Assembly: GCA_025667525.1 (NCBI GenBank)
Contig: CM046877.1
Location: forward strand, 33,872,255 to 33,936,254
Source: Glebionis coronaria
Lineage: Eukaryota; Streptophyta; Magnoliopsida; Asterales; Asteraceae
Direction: 5' to 3'
Length of the DNA stretch: 64,000 nt
Under the pieces are notes generated by a model, which saw only the letters and a program-made list of their open reading frames with translations, did no database searches and had not been told where the DNA came from. Shown piece after piece: positions 35,567 through 46,972 of this stretch (its first letter is position 1; every line of letters begins with the position of its first letter). Position numbers and translations under genes: made by a program.

Positions 35567-37982
35567 TTAAATTGAATAATCAGACTCTTCAGAATCGGTT
35601 CTTTCAGGCTCTCCAGCATTTGCAGCCTGTGAAGTATTTGGATCTGGTGGAGGTGCTGGTGCTGCATTGTTTGTAGTGTCAGGAGCATTCCCGTCACCAG
35701 CTTCCTCTTGTTCGGTCATATCCATATGTGAAAATCAGCGTCAAGGAACTATACGGTATATAAACAATCAAAATATTATCGGAAAAGATGAATCAAGTAT
35801 AGTGTTTAGCCTTCCTAAGATTTATACAGCCTATTATACAGCCTATTATAAGTATTCTCGGGTGAACTATTCATATTTAAGAAGTAAGCAGACACCTAAA
35901 GCATTTTAATACAAGTAAATCCGACATTATAAAAGGATATCAATATATTCAGCGGTTCCACCATGCATGATGTTCATCAGATCTTTCTCAACTCGCTGCA
36001 CAAGTTCAGGCTGCAACAAATATATACAAATATCAGTACATATTCACAACTTTAATATACAAGAATTTTCACGAAAATACATTTAAATCAGGCTCCCTGC
36101 GAAACCTTCGTCTTCGAACATCTTTCATTGGAGGGGTAATACCATGTCGATACTCCCCGCTATCTGGAACAGGAACAGGCTCCTCACTGACTAGAACCAT
36201 CTGTGACAGTATAGAGGTGTGACTCGACTAATATATGAAGCGTGTGCATCTGGAATAACCTGTAACGAAATGCAGATAAAACATACCTGGCCAACATCTG
36301 TTGTTTTGATCAGAACACTGTCGTCATAAGTTTTGTATGATTCTAAAATTGTTGGAAGGTCGAAGAGGGAAGCGGAAAACTGCTCATCGCCAATAACGAA
36401 TTTACCACTCCTCCCATCCTCTACAATGTACATATAGATTAATTAAATTAACGAGTGAAGCTAAGATATTGGCCAATAAGTATGCAATAAACACATATGA
36501 GCAGAATCAGATGGTAAAAGAAACTCAAACTTGAGAGAATGTTTCGGTAGACTCCGAATGGTTATGGTTATGAATTTCATTTTTCTTACTATGACAGTTG
36601 AACCTTCGCTCCATATGCAGAAACTGGTAAATGGTGTATAAAATCATGCAAATGAAAAATACACACACGTACAAAAGTGCCAAGTGCTTTCAAATATGCG
36701 AGTAATTCCCTTCCCGATTTTATTCTAATATATCAAGTACAACTAGCCTGATAAAGACTACCTCTAACAGAATCATAATCAGATAACTGGTGCCTAAACG
36801 TTATGGACTGTTAAATAATTTTGCATCAGTCCCACTTAATATATGCTAGGCGTATTTGACAGTTTCACTAACCAGACGCTGTGTCTAAGTTGGAGCCGAC
36901 GCAGCCTTATGCTAGCTCATGTGACCGCTACGCTACACATACCGGCCAGTAGAAGACGAAGGGGCAGCATAGCCCATTAGCCCTAACTCCTAAGGTCCAT
37001 AAAACACTGACCGTGTACTTTTGGCAGGTTGACTCTATGTGTTTGGATCTACCAAAATCTTTTGTGCTTATTAACAACTGTTCTCGGGTTACTTTAGGGT
37101 GTCCCAACTTTAACTCAAATCTAGCAGAGTATGAAAATAGGATAAGGGACACGCAAGCAGGCAAACAAAAACAACCAAAGCAAGTAGAAAACATTCAGCC
37201 AAAACAAGCAAACGAGAGCAAAAACTACGCACAAAGAGCAAACAAGACAAGGCGAAAGCACACAAACAAGTCGAACACCTAAAGTACAAAGGGGAACAAC
37301 GCAAATACAACCAGGGCACCAAACAAGCATGCCAGAGCAAACGACGCACACAGAGCCACCAAGCCAAAGCAAAAGCCCGCAGACAAGTCAGACACTTAAC
37401 ACACAAAGGGGAACCAACAAAAACCTGTTTTACAGACACCTATCACACAAAGGAAAACCAACAAGAACCTAGCTTCTAGGCCTCCACTCATTCCTATCTG
37501 AGGTCATACTTTGGTATTCTGAAAACAATTTTGATTAAACAATCTTTAGGGCCCAAATAATCAGTTTTGAACAGCGAGTTCTGGAGTGCTACAAATATGC
37601 TGATTCTAGTTATCTAACTATTTACGAGACAATGTACATGTAAATTCCTAAATAACCTAATTTGTAAAACACTATTACAGATGTTCAAATTATGACAACT
37701 TCAAACCGGATTAACCACGTCCAAAATATGACCTCCTGCAGCCTATTTATCTACTTGGTCACGGCTGATTATCTGAATATGATTATTAAATGTCACATAA
37801 TCACTTCAAAATGCTAAGGACACCTTCAAGTTTTTACATAAATATGCTGTCTCAAATTAACACAATTATATCTCACCAGAAAATGACAAATCCAATGACT
37901 CTTCATCGGCATTCTCATTTAAAAGACGTTCTATACGCTCAGCGACTGACGGCGGTACTCTCAGTACAAACTGCTCCTCCAT
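35567..37982 (-). CDS. TAF7: TFIID subunit TAF7, copy A (five coding exons)
   Basis: The exons are 37982-37877, 36420-36287, 36200-36081, 36010-35941 and 35727-35567, giving 196 residues. Introns 1-3 are GT-AG, and intron 4 is AT-AC (see separate entry). The protein opens MEEQFVLRVPPSVAERIERL, then EDGRSGKFVIGDEQFSASLF, LPTILESYKTYDD and RHGITPPMKDVRRRRF, the TAFII55/TAF7 N-terminal domain, which covers residues ~4-150. A short acidic, proline-rich tail ends SEESDYSI. Plant TAF7 is about 200 residues, so this is full length. TAF7 is a nuclear subunit of the general transcription factor TFIID, where it contacts TAF1 and restrains its acetyltransferase activity in other organisms. No stop or frameshift is seen. 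It differs from copy B at about six residues. Confidence 0.93.
35728..35940 (-). other. U12-type AT-AC intron of TAF7 copy A
   Basis: On the minus strand the intron starts ATATCCTTTT, an exact match to the AT-AC minor-spliceosome donor. It contains the branch-site TTCCTTGAC at 35748-35740 and ends in CAC 12 nt later. Splicing here joins the exons in frame (…EYI-D-MDMTEQEE). No in-frame GT-AG alternative that links these exons is evident. Confidence 0.88.
37110..37505. repeat. AC-rich low-complexity block in TAF7 copy A intron 1
   Basis: Words such as ACAAAGGGGAAC, AAACAAGC and GACAAGTC..ACAC recur in imperfect tandem. Long open frames occur on both strands only because stop-like words are rare in this composition. 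Copy B has unrelated sequence at the same place (about 43530-43720). Confidence 0.55.
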
Positions 37983-37994
37983 CCCTAAATCAAA

Positions 37995-39742
37995 CTGAAG
38001 CAAATGGGGTTAATAATCTACTCGGTCATTAACTTTGAGATCATTTTCAGCGTTTATGTTCATTTAGGTCATAAGACTATTATTAAGCTTCTTTAAACTT
38101 ATACATTTAGGACTAAACTTATTTAAATCTCTCCCTAACAGGTCATAGACTGACCAACTTAAATATCCGATTACTAATATACCATATACCCGATTTTGAC
38201 AATACAGTGACCTGGATGAAGCGATGAACAATAGTAGTACAATGACATAATTTAACGTATATGCAGAAGCAAGTTTTGTGTCACTCAAACTCCTACTTAT
38301 CTCCATATTTCGAGGTAAAATAAACATTGTGAAGCACATAAGAAACAGCTTATTCAAAGTGCTTATTTGAGACTTAATTAGATCTTTCTTTTAACTGTCA
38401 TATTTATCCTAGATCGTTTTAGAAATGGATTTAAGAGTTTCAAACAAATGATATCTTTTTCCGTTTTCTTGCATTTTAAAGATAATTAAAGCAAAACCCA
38501 AACTCCATTTCTAGTGCTCTTAAGTAAAAAGCTTATCAGTGCTTATTTATAAGCAGGAAACATAAACAGAGAAAATAAACAATCCCAAACACCCTCTGAA
38601 ATGGCCCAAACTAAAAACCACATGAACATTAATAGTGGCGGAAGCAGAAAGTTGGATTGTGGGGGGCAATTTTTTTTTTGCCAATAACAAGGCGAAAAAA
38701 CTAAGATCAAAACAATAAAACGAGCATTCTTACTAGAAAATAAAGAATATATAAGTTTTAGAGTGTTAAATGTTGGAATTCAATGTATGGTGGGGGGCAC
38801 TTTGAGTTTTGAGTGGGGGGCATTTCAAAAAAAGGCTGAAAAATGAAGAAAAAATTAACTATAATCTCGAATTTTTGGTCGAATCATGGGGGGCGCGGCC
38901 CCCCAAACCCAAGACGTATGTCCGCCCCTGAACATTAATCTAGAACAGAAATAAATGCGAAAGACATAAACTTAATATTAACAAAGCACATTCATGTAAC
39001 AAATATACCGACTTTAATAGTAAAGTGATCGACATAAACAATGTAGGGGGGCTCGGATTTAGCTTATTTTCTGGCTTATGAGCCTATTCCTAATTAGGCC
39101 CATCTTTTCGGCTTAATTTCATGTTTTAAGTCATAAGTAATAAGCTCATAAATAAGATAATACGACAAAACCGGGCTTCTAGATGAAAAAGAAACCAAAA
39201 AAAAAAATCTCATAAGCTCATGAATAAGCTAAGACAAACCCCTAAACACAGCAAAAAAAGCTAACAGTTTTGTAGAGCAAGAGCTTATGGTTTATTTAAG
39301 CTAATCGAAACACCCCAAAATAGTAGCATGACCCAAACATGATTACCACAAAAAACCACATGGCAACTAGTAAAGATTACAAACAAACACAAAAGACACA
39401 AACTTTATAGCACCAAGATACATTCCAATAACGAACCCCTGAAACAAGTACAAACACAACGACAAAAGCTAACATTTTCGCAGAGCAGGAGCTTATGACT
39501 TATTTAAGCTTATAATTCCAGAAAATAAGCTAATCCAAACACCTATGGATAGTAGAATGACCGAAACATGATTACCCTAAACGAGAAACCACATGGGCAC
39601 TAATAAAGATTACAAATAAACGCAAAAGACAGAAACTTTACAGCACCAAGATACATTTCGATAACGGATAATGTTATAGCTATAAAGGGTATTCACAAAA
39701 TTGCATCTTTATAAAGATTAACTAAAGAAAGGTGGGTTATAC
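37995..39742 (-). other. 5'UTR intron of TAF7 copy A
   Basis: The donor CAAG/GTATAACC at 39742 and acceptor TTGCTTCAG at 37995 lie 12 nt upstream of the ATG side. The same sites are kept in copy B (45420 and 44147). A hAT element lies inside. Clusters of TTATAAGC/GCTTAT words around 39060-39330 and 39480-39560 are old MITEs shared with copy B. Confidence 0.65.
38633..38930. mobile_element. Non-autonomous hAT element in TAF7 copy A 5'UTR intron
   Basis: Left end TAGTGGCGGAAGC, right end GTATGTCCGCCCCTG. AACATTAA flanks both sides exactly (38625-38632 and 38931-38938). GTGGGGGGC repeats occur inside. Copy B lacks the element. Confidence 0.78.
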
Positions 39743-40145
39743 CTTGTTTGGTTACAGGTCGGAATTTGGGAATGATTTTTTTGAATCTTGGAGGAATAAA
39801 GAAGAAGATTGGTTTTGGTTTTATAGTTTTTTTTTAGTTTAAGGGGGTGTTTGGTTCATGGGTTTAGGGAGATGGGAATAGGAATGAAACCCAAGTGAAG
39901 TCAAGTCATTAAGCTACATAAATATTTGGAGGGCTGGAGTCGTCCCTCGTTACGCGTAATGAGTTGGAGATTTTCCTTTTTGCAAAAATGTGACAACGTC
40001 ACTCTTTCTTCAATAATTGATAGTGTCTTTGCTTGTTGTATATATAGTACTACTCTGATTAGTATCTCTCATATACATTCACACTTATTAGTATCTCTCA
40101 TTATATACATTCACACTTACTAGTTTCTAGTTTCTAGCATCAACA
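39743..40145. promoter_or_regulatory. Shared divergent promoter region, TAF7 copy A / small Pro-Cys gene
   Basis: TAF7 runs leftward from about 39830 and the small gene rightward from 40146, so fewer than 400 bp separate the two starts. TATATATAG at 40036-40046 fits a TATA box for the rightward gene. A TAF7 TATA box is not obvious. Confidence 0.5.
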
Positions 40146-40478
40146 ATGATGAGAAGATCTTGTTGTGTGAACGCAATAGCTCAAAGTCCACGAAGACAAC
40201 CTGCTCGAAACCCACCACCACAACCTCGTCGAAACCCACCACAACCACAACGTAACCCACCACCACCACAACCAGCTCCTAGAAACCAACATAGGCCTAG
40301 GCATAGATGCACATGCTTCGATTGTGTAGCTTTTCCATCAACTGATTTAGAAGCACCAAGACCTGACCGACTTGTGGATGTGTATTATTGGTTCAGATTC
40401 CAAGATGGTGTGCTGATGGCCGCCCGAGATAGGCTGGAGTATTATTTGCCTAGATTGGGGTTGAACTATATTTGTTAA
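40146..40478 (+). CDS. Small Pro-rich/Cys-motif protein of unknown function
   Basis: A 110-residue single-exon frame starts ATGATG after a leader containing AGCATCAACA. Residues 14-50 are a basic proline repeat (QPARNPPPQPRRNPPQPQRN-type). They are followed by RHRCTCFDCVAFP, a C-x-C-x-x-C motif, and a charged C-terminal segment (RLVDVYYWFRFQDG, AARDRLEYYLPRLG). I do not recognise the family. The gene is supported by its TATA box at about 40037, a good ATG context, and two related copies at 46973 and 47936 that align through both the proline repeat and the CxCxxC. There is no signal peptide or membrane segment. It could be a small regulatory or metal-binding protein, but no function is claimed. 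Confidence 0.6.
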   Translation: MMRRSCCVNAIAQSPRRQPARNPPPQPRRNPPQPQRNPPPPQPAPRNQHRPRHRCTCFDCVAFPSTDLEAPRPDRLVDVYYWFRFQDGVLMAARDRLEYYLPRLGLNYIC

Positions 40479-41235
40479 AATTTATGTCTATGCCAACACT
40501 CTAGATCACCTATGATAGATTGGTTTATGTGAGAACACTTTGCAGTTTGCAATCGAAAAATAATATTTAATGACTCGAATGCAACGGCATGGCTGTCACT
40601 TTAACCCTACAACAAAAAACTACAAGAGGGCATGTCCTATCAACCAGGCGGCAAGTCATTAACTCGCCTGCAACATGAGTAGATACTCTGTATAGAGTTT
40701 TGCATCTGCATCATATTGCTTTCTAAATCAAACGATTTAACAAACCAAACTTGCATTTTTCACGAATATATGCCTCTTAGCTAAAAGCATTTTGTATGTG
40801 TATCTGTATCTATGTACACGATGGCATGAGCGGTTTAAGTACAGATCATCTTATAAAACGTCTAGACTATATTTGTGATTTGAACCACATGTGCCTAAAA
40901 GATAACATTATAATACGACAGTACAGCAAATGTATGGGTTGTTAGAACATGATTTGAGGCATATAAGGTGACGGACTACACAAGAGTAAGGTCAACACTA
41001 TAGACCATACCTAATCCTGGCTGGCATCCCCATTCAACCCGAAGCTGTTGCTGACCCAATATAATGTAAATGTTTCCGAACAGAAAATATTTTAAAAAAT
41101 GTATCTTTGATATAACCTCTTTCATTGAATATGGGAAAACAGAATTTGAATCCACATGGTATTGTGAAAAAAAATGTCAAGAAATTGGCGTAACACAATG
41201 ACCATACCAGCTTTTGAGTTGTATAAATGTGAAAA

Positions 41236-44134
41236 TTAAATTGAATAATCAGACTCTTCAGAATCAGTTCTTTCAGGCTCTCCAGCATTTGCAGCCTGTG
41301 AAGTATTTGGATCTGGTGGAGGTGCTGGTGCTGCATTGTTCATAGTGTCACCAGCATTCCCGTCACCAGCTTCCTCTTGCTCCGTCATATCCATATGTGA
41401 AAACCAATGTTAAGGAATTATATGTGCTAAACCAATCAAGATCTTTTTCAAAAGACATTAAAATTAGATAATCTGTTAACAATTAGCATTTCGAGGATTC
41501 TAGACTTATTGTAATTAGATAATAGTATAATACTTGAATCAAGATGCTATCAATAAACGCAAATCTGTAAGGAGCTTGAACAAGTAATATTTATTGTACT
41601 TGCAGGGTGTTTGGGTGTGCATTTTGAAAACGATTGTGAATATTCAGAATCAGAAAATATAAACCAGAAAGCATTTCCATCACCAAGTAGTGATTAGGTT
41701 CTCAGATGAATTACTCATATTTAAGCAGACACCAAAAGCATTTCCATCACCAAGTAGTTATTAAAATGTACTCATGGTTAAATATAAGTAAATCCGACAT
41801 TATAAAAGGATATCAATATATTCAGCGGTTCCACCATGCATGATGTTCATCAGATCTTTCTCAACTCGTTGCACAAGTTCCGGCTGCAACAAATATATAC
41901 AAATATCAGTACATATTCACAACTTTTTTTTAAAGAAAAGCACATGTAGACACAACTTCAATATACAAGAATTTTCACGAACATACATTTAAATCAGGCT
42001 CCCTACGAAACCTTCGTCTTCGAACATCTTTCATTGGAGGGGTAATACCATGTCGATACTCCCCGCTATCTGGAACAGGAACAGCATCCTCACTGACTAG
42101 AACCATCTGTGACAGTATAGAGGTATGAGTAGACTAATATATGAAGGGTGTGCATCTGGAGAAACCTGTAACAAAACAAGATAAAACATACTTGGCCAAC
42201 ATCTGTTGTTTTGATCAGAACACTGTCGTCATAAGTTTTGTATGATTCTAAAATTGTTGGAAGGTCGAAGAGGGAAGCGGAAAACTGCTCATCGCCAATA
42301 ACGAATTTACCACTCCTCCCATCCTCTACAATATGCATATAGATTAATCAAATAAGCGATTGGCCAATAAGTATGTAATAAACACATATGAGGAGAATCA
42401 GTACTCAAACTTGAGAGAACCTAGAAGGTCTTTGTATGTGCATTTAAACTGATCAGTTATTCAGTTCTGAGTGTTTCGGTAGACTCCTAATGGTTATGGT
42501 TATGAATTTCATTTTTCTTACTATTAAGGGCCAAAGTGATCAAACTTAGGTAGCAAGCAAATTGATAAGTGGGACTAACGCAAAATTACGCAACAGTCCA
42601 TAACGTTTAGGGACCAGTTATCTGATTATGATTCTGCTAGAAGTAGTCTTTATCAGCCTAGTTGTACTTGATATATTAGAATAAAATCGGGAAGGGAACT
42701 ACTCACATATTTAAAAGCACTTAGCACTTTCTTACGTGTGCGTGTGTATTTTTCATTTGCATGATTTTATACACCATTTACCAGTTTCTGCATATGGAAC
42801 GAAGGTTCAACTGTCATATGCTAGGCGTATTTGACAGTTTGACTAACCAGTCACTGTGTCTGAGATGGAGCTGACGCGGCCTTATGCTGAACTCATGTGA
42901 CCGCTACGTTAAACATCAGTGTTGTAAATATCGGTCATGGCGGCCGATATATCGGTGATATATCGCTTGGCGGTGGTCCACCGCCACGCCATGGAGCATA
43001 TCGGCCAACTTGGCGTTTTGGTCAAATATCGGTCCATATCAGTCAAATATCGGTCATATCGGTAAAACATCGGTTGACTTTTCGTATTTTGATTGCTTTT
43101 TATTGTGTTTTTATTTTTTAATGTAAATTTTACAAGATATATAACTAAAACTAATGAATACATTAATAAAATTATAAAAATATATAAGAATTTCAAATTT
43201 ATATTAAATAAATTTTAAAAATATATAAAACAATGATAAAAATATATAAAATAATGATAATTTATAGTACCCGCCGAGAAACCGATATATCGCCGCCAAG
43301 ACGATATATCGCTTGGCGGTGGTCGACCGCCGAGACCCCGCCGAGCGATATTTACAACCTTGTTAAACATACTGGCCAGTAAGACGAAGGAACAGCATAG
43401 CCCTAACTCCTAAGGTCCATAAAACACTGATCATGTACTTTTGGCAGGTTGGCTCTATGTGTTTGGATCTACCAAAATCTTTTGTGCTTATTAACAAGTT
43501 TTCTCGGGTTACTTTAGGGTGTCTCAACTTCAACATATTTCCCTCCATTCTGTTAAGCAGCATTATCATGTTCACGAACTAACTACAGATCTAACAAGTT
43601 CTTCAAAACATATGACATATCTAACTTATGTTGAACAGTTAAATGATGCTTGGCGTTGCCTTTCGAAAGCGATTATCTCATTATAACATATTTCCATTTA
43701 TAGAAAATAAGTTTCAAGTGTTTGGAATTCTGAAACCAATTTTGATTAATCAATCTTTAGGGGCCAAATAATCAGTTTTTGGACAGTGAGTTCTGGAGTG
43801 CTGCAAATATGCTGATTCTAGTACATGTAAATTCCTAAATAACCTAATTTGGGAAACATTATAACAGATGTCCAAAATATGACCTCCTGCAGCCTATTTA
43901 TCTACTTGGCCACGGCTGATTATCTGAATATGATTATTGAATGTCACATAATCACTTTCAAAACGCTAAAGACACCTTCAAGTTTTTACATAAATATGCT
44001 GTCTCAAATTAGCACAATTATATCTCACCAGAAAATGACAAATCCAATGACTCTTCATCGCCACTCTCATTTAAAAGGCGTTCTATACGCTCAGCGACTG
44101 ATGGCGGTACTCTCAGTACAAACTGCTCCTCCAT
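41236..44134 (-). CDS. TAF7: TFIID subunit TAF7, copy B (five coding exons)
   Basis: The exons are 44134-44029, 42325-42192, 42106-41987, 41883-41814 and 41396-41236, each exactly the length of its copy A counterpart, for 196 residues. Differences from copy A are few: NESGDE for NENADE, SEDAVP for SEEPVP, and AGDTMN for APDTTN. The intron 2 donor is A/GTATGT rather than G/GTATGT, and the residue stays Gln. The reading frame is intact despite a 446-bp hAT insertion in intron 1, so purifying selection or a recent duplication is likely. Its role would be the same TFIID subunit. Whether both copies are expressed cannot be seen from sequence. Confidence 0.92.
41397..41813 (-). other. U12-type AT-AC intron of TAF7 copy B
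   Basis: The minus strand starts ATATCCTTTT, has TTCCTTAAC (the perfect minor-class branch consensus) at 41417-41409, and ends CAC 12 nt later. It is about twice as long as in copy A (417 against 213 nt), with all three signals kept. Confidence 0.9.
42917..43362. mobile_element. Non-autonomous hAT element in TAF7 copy B intron 1
   Basis: The ends CAGTGTTGTAAATATCG and CGATATTTACAACCTTG are inverted repeats. TTAAACAT flanks both sides exactly (42909-42916 and 43363-43370). Sub-terminal ATATCGGTC and GGCGGTGG words pair across the element. Copy A has the empty site near 36925. Confidence 0.88.
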
Positions 44135-44146
44135 CCCTAAATCAAA

Positions 44147-45420
44147 CTGAAGCAAATGGGGTTAATAATCTACTCGGTCATTAACTTTGCGATCATTTTC
44201 AGCGTTTATGTTCATTTAGGTCATAAGACTATTATTAAGCTTCTTTAAACTTATACATTCAAAGGACTAAGCTTATTAAATCTCTCCCTAACAGGTCATA
44301 GACTGACCAACTTAAATATCTGATTACTAATAGTCTAATATACCATATACCCGGTTTTTTACAATACAGTGACCTGGATGAAGCGATGAACAATAGTAGT
44401 ACAATGACATAATTTAACGTATCTCCTTATTTCGAGGTAAAATAAACATTGTGAAGCACATAAGAAACAGCTTATTCAAAGTGCTTATTTGAGACTTAAT
44501 TAGATCTTTCTTTTTACTGTCATATTTATCCTAAATCCATTTAAAAATGGATACATATAATGTTTCAAACAAATTACGAGTGTATCTTTTGTTAATTTTA
44601 TGGCAATTTAAAGATAATTAAAGCAAAACCCAAACTCCAATTCTAATGCTCTTAAGGAAACAGCTTATCAATGCTTATCTGTAAGCAGAAAACATAACTA
44701 GAAAAAAACAATCCTAAACACCTCTAAAATGACCCAAACAAAAAACCACTTGAACATAAACTTAATACTAACAAGATAAATTTATGTAATATACCGGTTT
44801 TAATAGTAAAGTGATCGACATTAACACTATAGGGGGTGTTTGTTTTAGCTTATTATCTGGCTTCTGAGCCTATCTCTAATTAGGCCCATCTTTTCGGCTT
44901 ATTTTCATGTTTCAAGTCTTCATAAGCACATACCTAAGAGAATAAGCGAAAAACAGGCTTCTAGATGAAAAAGAAACTAAACAAAAAAACTCATAAGCTA
45001 AAACAAACCCTCCAAAACTAGTACAAACACAACGCCCAAACCTAACATTTTTGCAGAGCACGAGTTTATGACTTATTTAAGCTTATAAGCTCCTGCAATT
45101 CTGGAAAATAAGCTAATTGAAACACCCCAAAATAAGCTAATATTTTTGCAGAGCAAGAGCTTATGGCTTATTTAATCTTATAAGCTCATACAATTCCAGA
45201 ATATAAGCTAATCCAAACACCCCAAAATAGTATAATGACCCAAACATCATTACCCTAAACCAAAAACCACATGGCGACGAATAAAGATTACAAGTAAACG
45301 CAAAAGACACAAACTTTACAGCACCAAGATACATTTCAATAACGGATAATGTTATAGCTATAAAGGGTATTCACAAAATTACATCTTTATAAATATTAAC
45401 TAAAGAAAAGTGGGTTATAC
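44147..45420 (-). other. 5'UTR intron of TAF7 copy B
   Basis: It has the same donor (CAAG/GTATAACC) and acceptor (TTGCTTCAG) as copy A. It is shorter because the 38633-type hAT element is absent. TTATAAGC-rich MITE remnants lie at about 44830-45230. Confidence 0.65.
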
Positions 45421-45744
45421 CTTGTTTGGTTACAGGTCGGAATTTGGGAATGATTTTTTTGAATCTTGGAGGAATAAAGAAGAAGAAGAGGTATAGTTTT
45501 TTTTAGTTTAAGGGGGTGTTTGTTTGATGGGTTTAGGGAGATGGGAATAGGAATGAAACCCAAGTGAAGTCAAGTCATTAAGCTAGAGAAATAGGAATGG
45601 TATTTTGTTTCGAATGAATCGACAAATATACGCTCATCAAGTATGTTATACAAAAAAGTTAAAAGTTAGAGGTTTTTTTTGCAAAAATGTGCCAACGTCA
45701 CTCTTTCTTCAATAATTGATAGTCACTTTGCTTGTTCTATAACG

Positions 45745-46425
45745 AAAAAGTTCTACATAGACCCTTTCTTTAGCATAGACTCAATCAACCAATCACAAAC
45801 ATCCATTTTTTTCATCTAACAACAAAAATATATTTTTTAAAAATTCAATATCTCACAAACCGTTAACCGTTACGCAAAACGAAACATATCATCGTGACGA
45901 GAATTAAATCATCTTTCAAACGAGGGGCACATGTATATACTTTCGACAAACTTTTTTTTCGACTTTTTTTCTTAAGTCACGTATGAGAGAATCATATATG
46001 ATTCGTCACGAAACATATATGATTCGTCACGAAACATATATGATTTTCTGAAAATCATATATGATTCGTGACGAATCATATATGATTTCGTGACGAATCA
46101 TATATGTTTCGTGACGAATCATATATGATTCGTGACGAATCATATATGTTTCGTGACGAATCATATATGATTCTCTGAGACGTGACTTAAGAAAAAAAGT
46201 CGAAAAAAAAGTTCGTCGAAAGTATATACATGTGCCCCTCGATAGAAAGATGATTTAATTTTCGTTGTAATGGTGTATTTTTTGTCACTTGACGATTTAC
46301 CGTTTTTGAGTTATTTAATTTTTAAGAAAAAAGTGGAAAGTTAATTTGAATGAATGTGATTGGTTGATATGGTCTATGCTAAAAAGAAGGTCTATGTTGA
46401 TCTCAACTCCATCAATACTAAATAG
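45745..46425. mobile_element. Foldback MITE with expanded TCATATATGA core
   Basis: The arms GTTCTACATAGACC...AGCATAGACTCAATCAACC and the inverse TGGTTGATATGGTCTATGC...GGTCTATGTTGATC enclose a core of about 170 bp made of GATTCGTGACGAATCATATAT units (about 22 bp each). It is the same family as 32326-33120. It is absent from unit 1, where the site is the TATA box of the small gene. The exact ends and duplication were not resolved. Confidence 0.7.
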
Positions 46426-46493
46426 TACTAACTCATTAGTATCTCTCATTATATACATTCACTTACTAGTTTCTAGTTTCTAGCATCAACAAT

Positions 46494-46963
46494 TAGGGGT
46501 GTCAGTATTTCCGACCCGACCCGAACCCGACCCGACCCGAGCATATTCGGGTCGGGTTACTCGGGTTGAAATTTGAATTCGGGTTAGTCAGGTCAACCCG
46601 ACTAACCCGAATTCAAAATCGGGTCGGACATCGGGTAAAATATATATGTCTAATTCGGGTTCGGGTCAACCCGATTGACCCGAATAAGAAATTATTTAAT
46701 TTTTTTTATTTTTAATATATAAATTTAATACAAATTCAATTAAAAAATTAAAAAAAAGATTTTTTTTTATATTTTACCCATACTCGGGTTGGCCCGAACC
46801 CGAATAGACCCGACCCGAGTAGACCCGACCCGAATAGACCCGAACCCGACTAACCCGAGTTCAACTCGGGTCGGGTTCGGGTAAATTATTTTTACCCTCA
46901 ACCCGAATTCGACCCGACCCGAATAACCCGAACCCGACCAACCCGACCCGATTCCCACCCCTA
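46494..46963. mobile_element. Non-autonomous hAT element, GGGTCGGGT family
   Basis: It opens TAGGGGTGTCAG and closes CCCACCCCTA. TCAACAAT flanks both sides exactly (46486-46493 and 46964-46971). The arms are ACCCGACCCGAA repeats, and an AT-rich loop lies at about 46690-46775. It split the leader of the small Pro/Cys gene in unit 2, just ahead of its ATG. Confidence 0.9.
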
Positions 46964-46972
46964 TCAACAATT

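Larger units (their letters stand above)
34911..40567. repeat. Tandem segmental duplication, unit 1
   Basis: The unit begins ATTTAATGACTCGAATGC and ends at CGAAAAATAATATTTA, where unit 2 starts with the same ATGACTCGAATGC. It contains TAF7 (minus) and the small Pro/Cys-rich gene (plus) in head-to-head order. Exons are nearly identical to unit 2, and introns and flanks are clearly alignable by eye. Unit 1 is shorter (about 5.7 kb), mainly because unit 2 gained three MITEs. Confidence 0.9.

Noticed and set aside
37110..37439. Long frames on both strands in TAF7 copy A intron
   Set aside because: They lie in an AC-rich repeat absent from copy B and are not conserved.
37790..38032. Plus-strand frames over TAF7 exon 1 (also at 43849-44184)
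   Set aside because: Antisense shadows of TAF7 coding exon 1.
46700..46970. Interstitial telomere-like repeat
   Set aside because: The unit is ACCCGA/ACCCGAA with hAT ends and an 8-bp duplication, not TTTAGGG.
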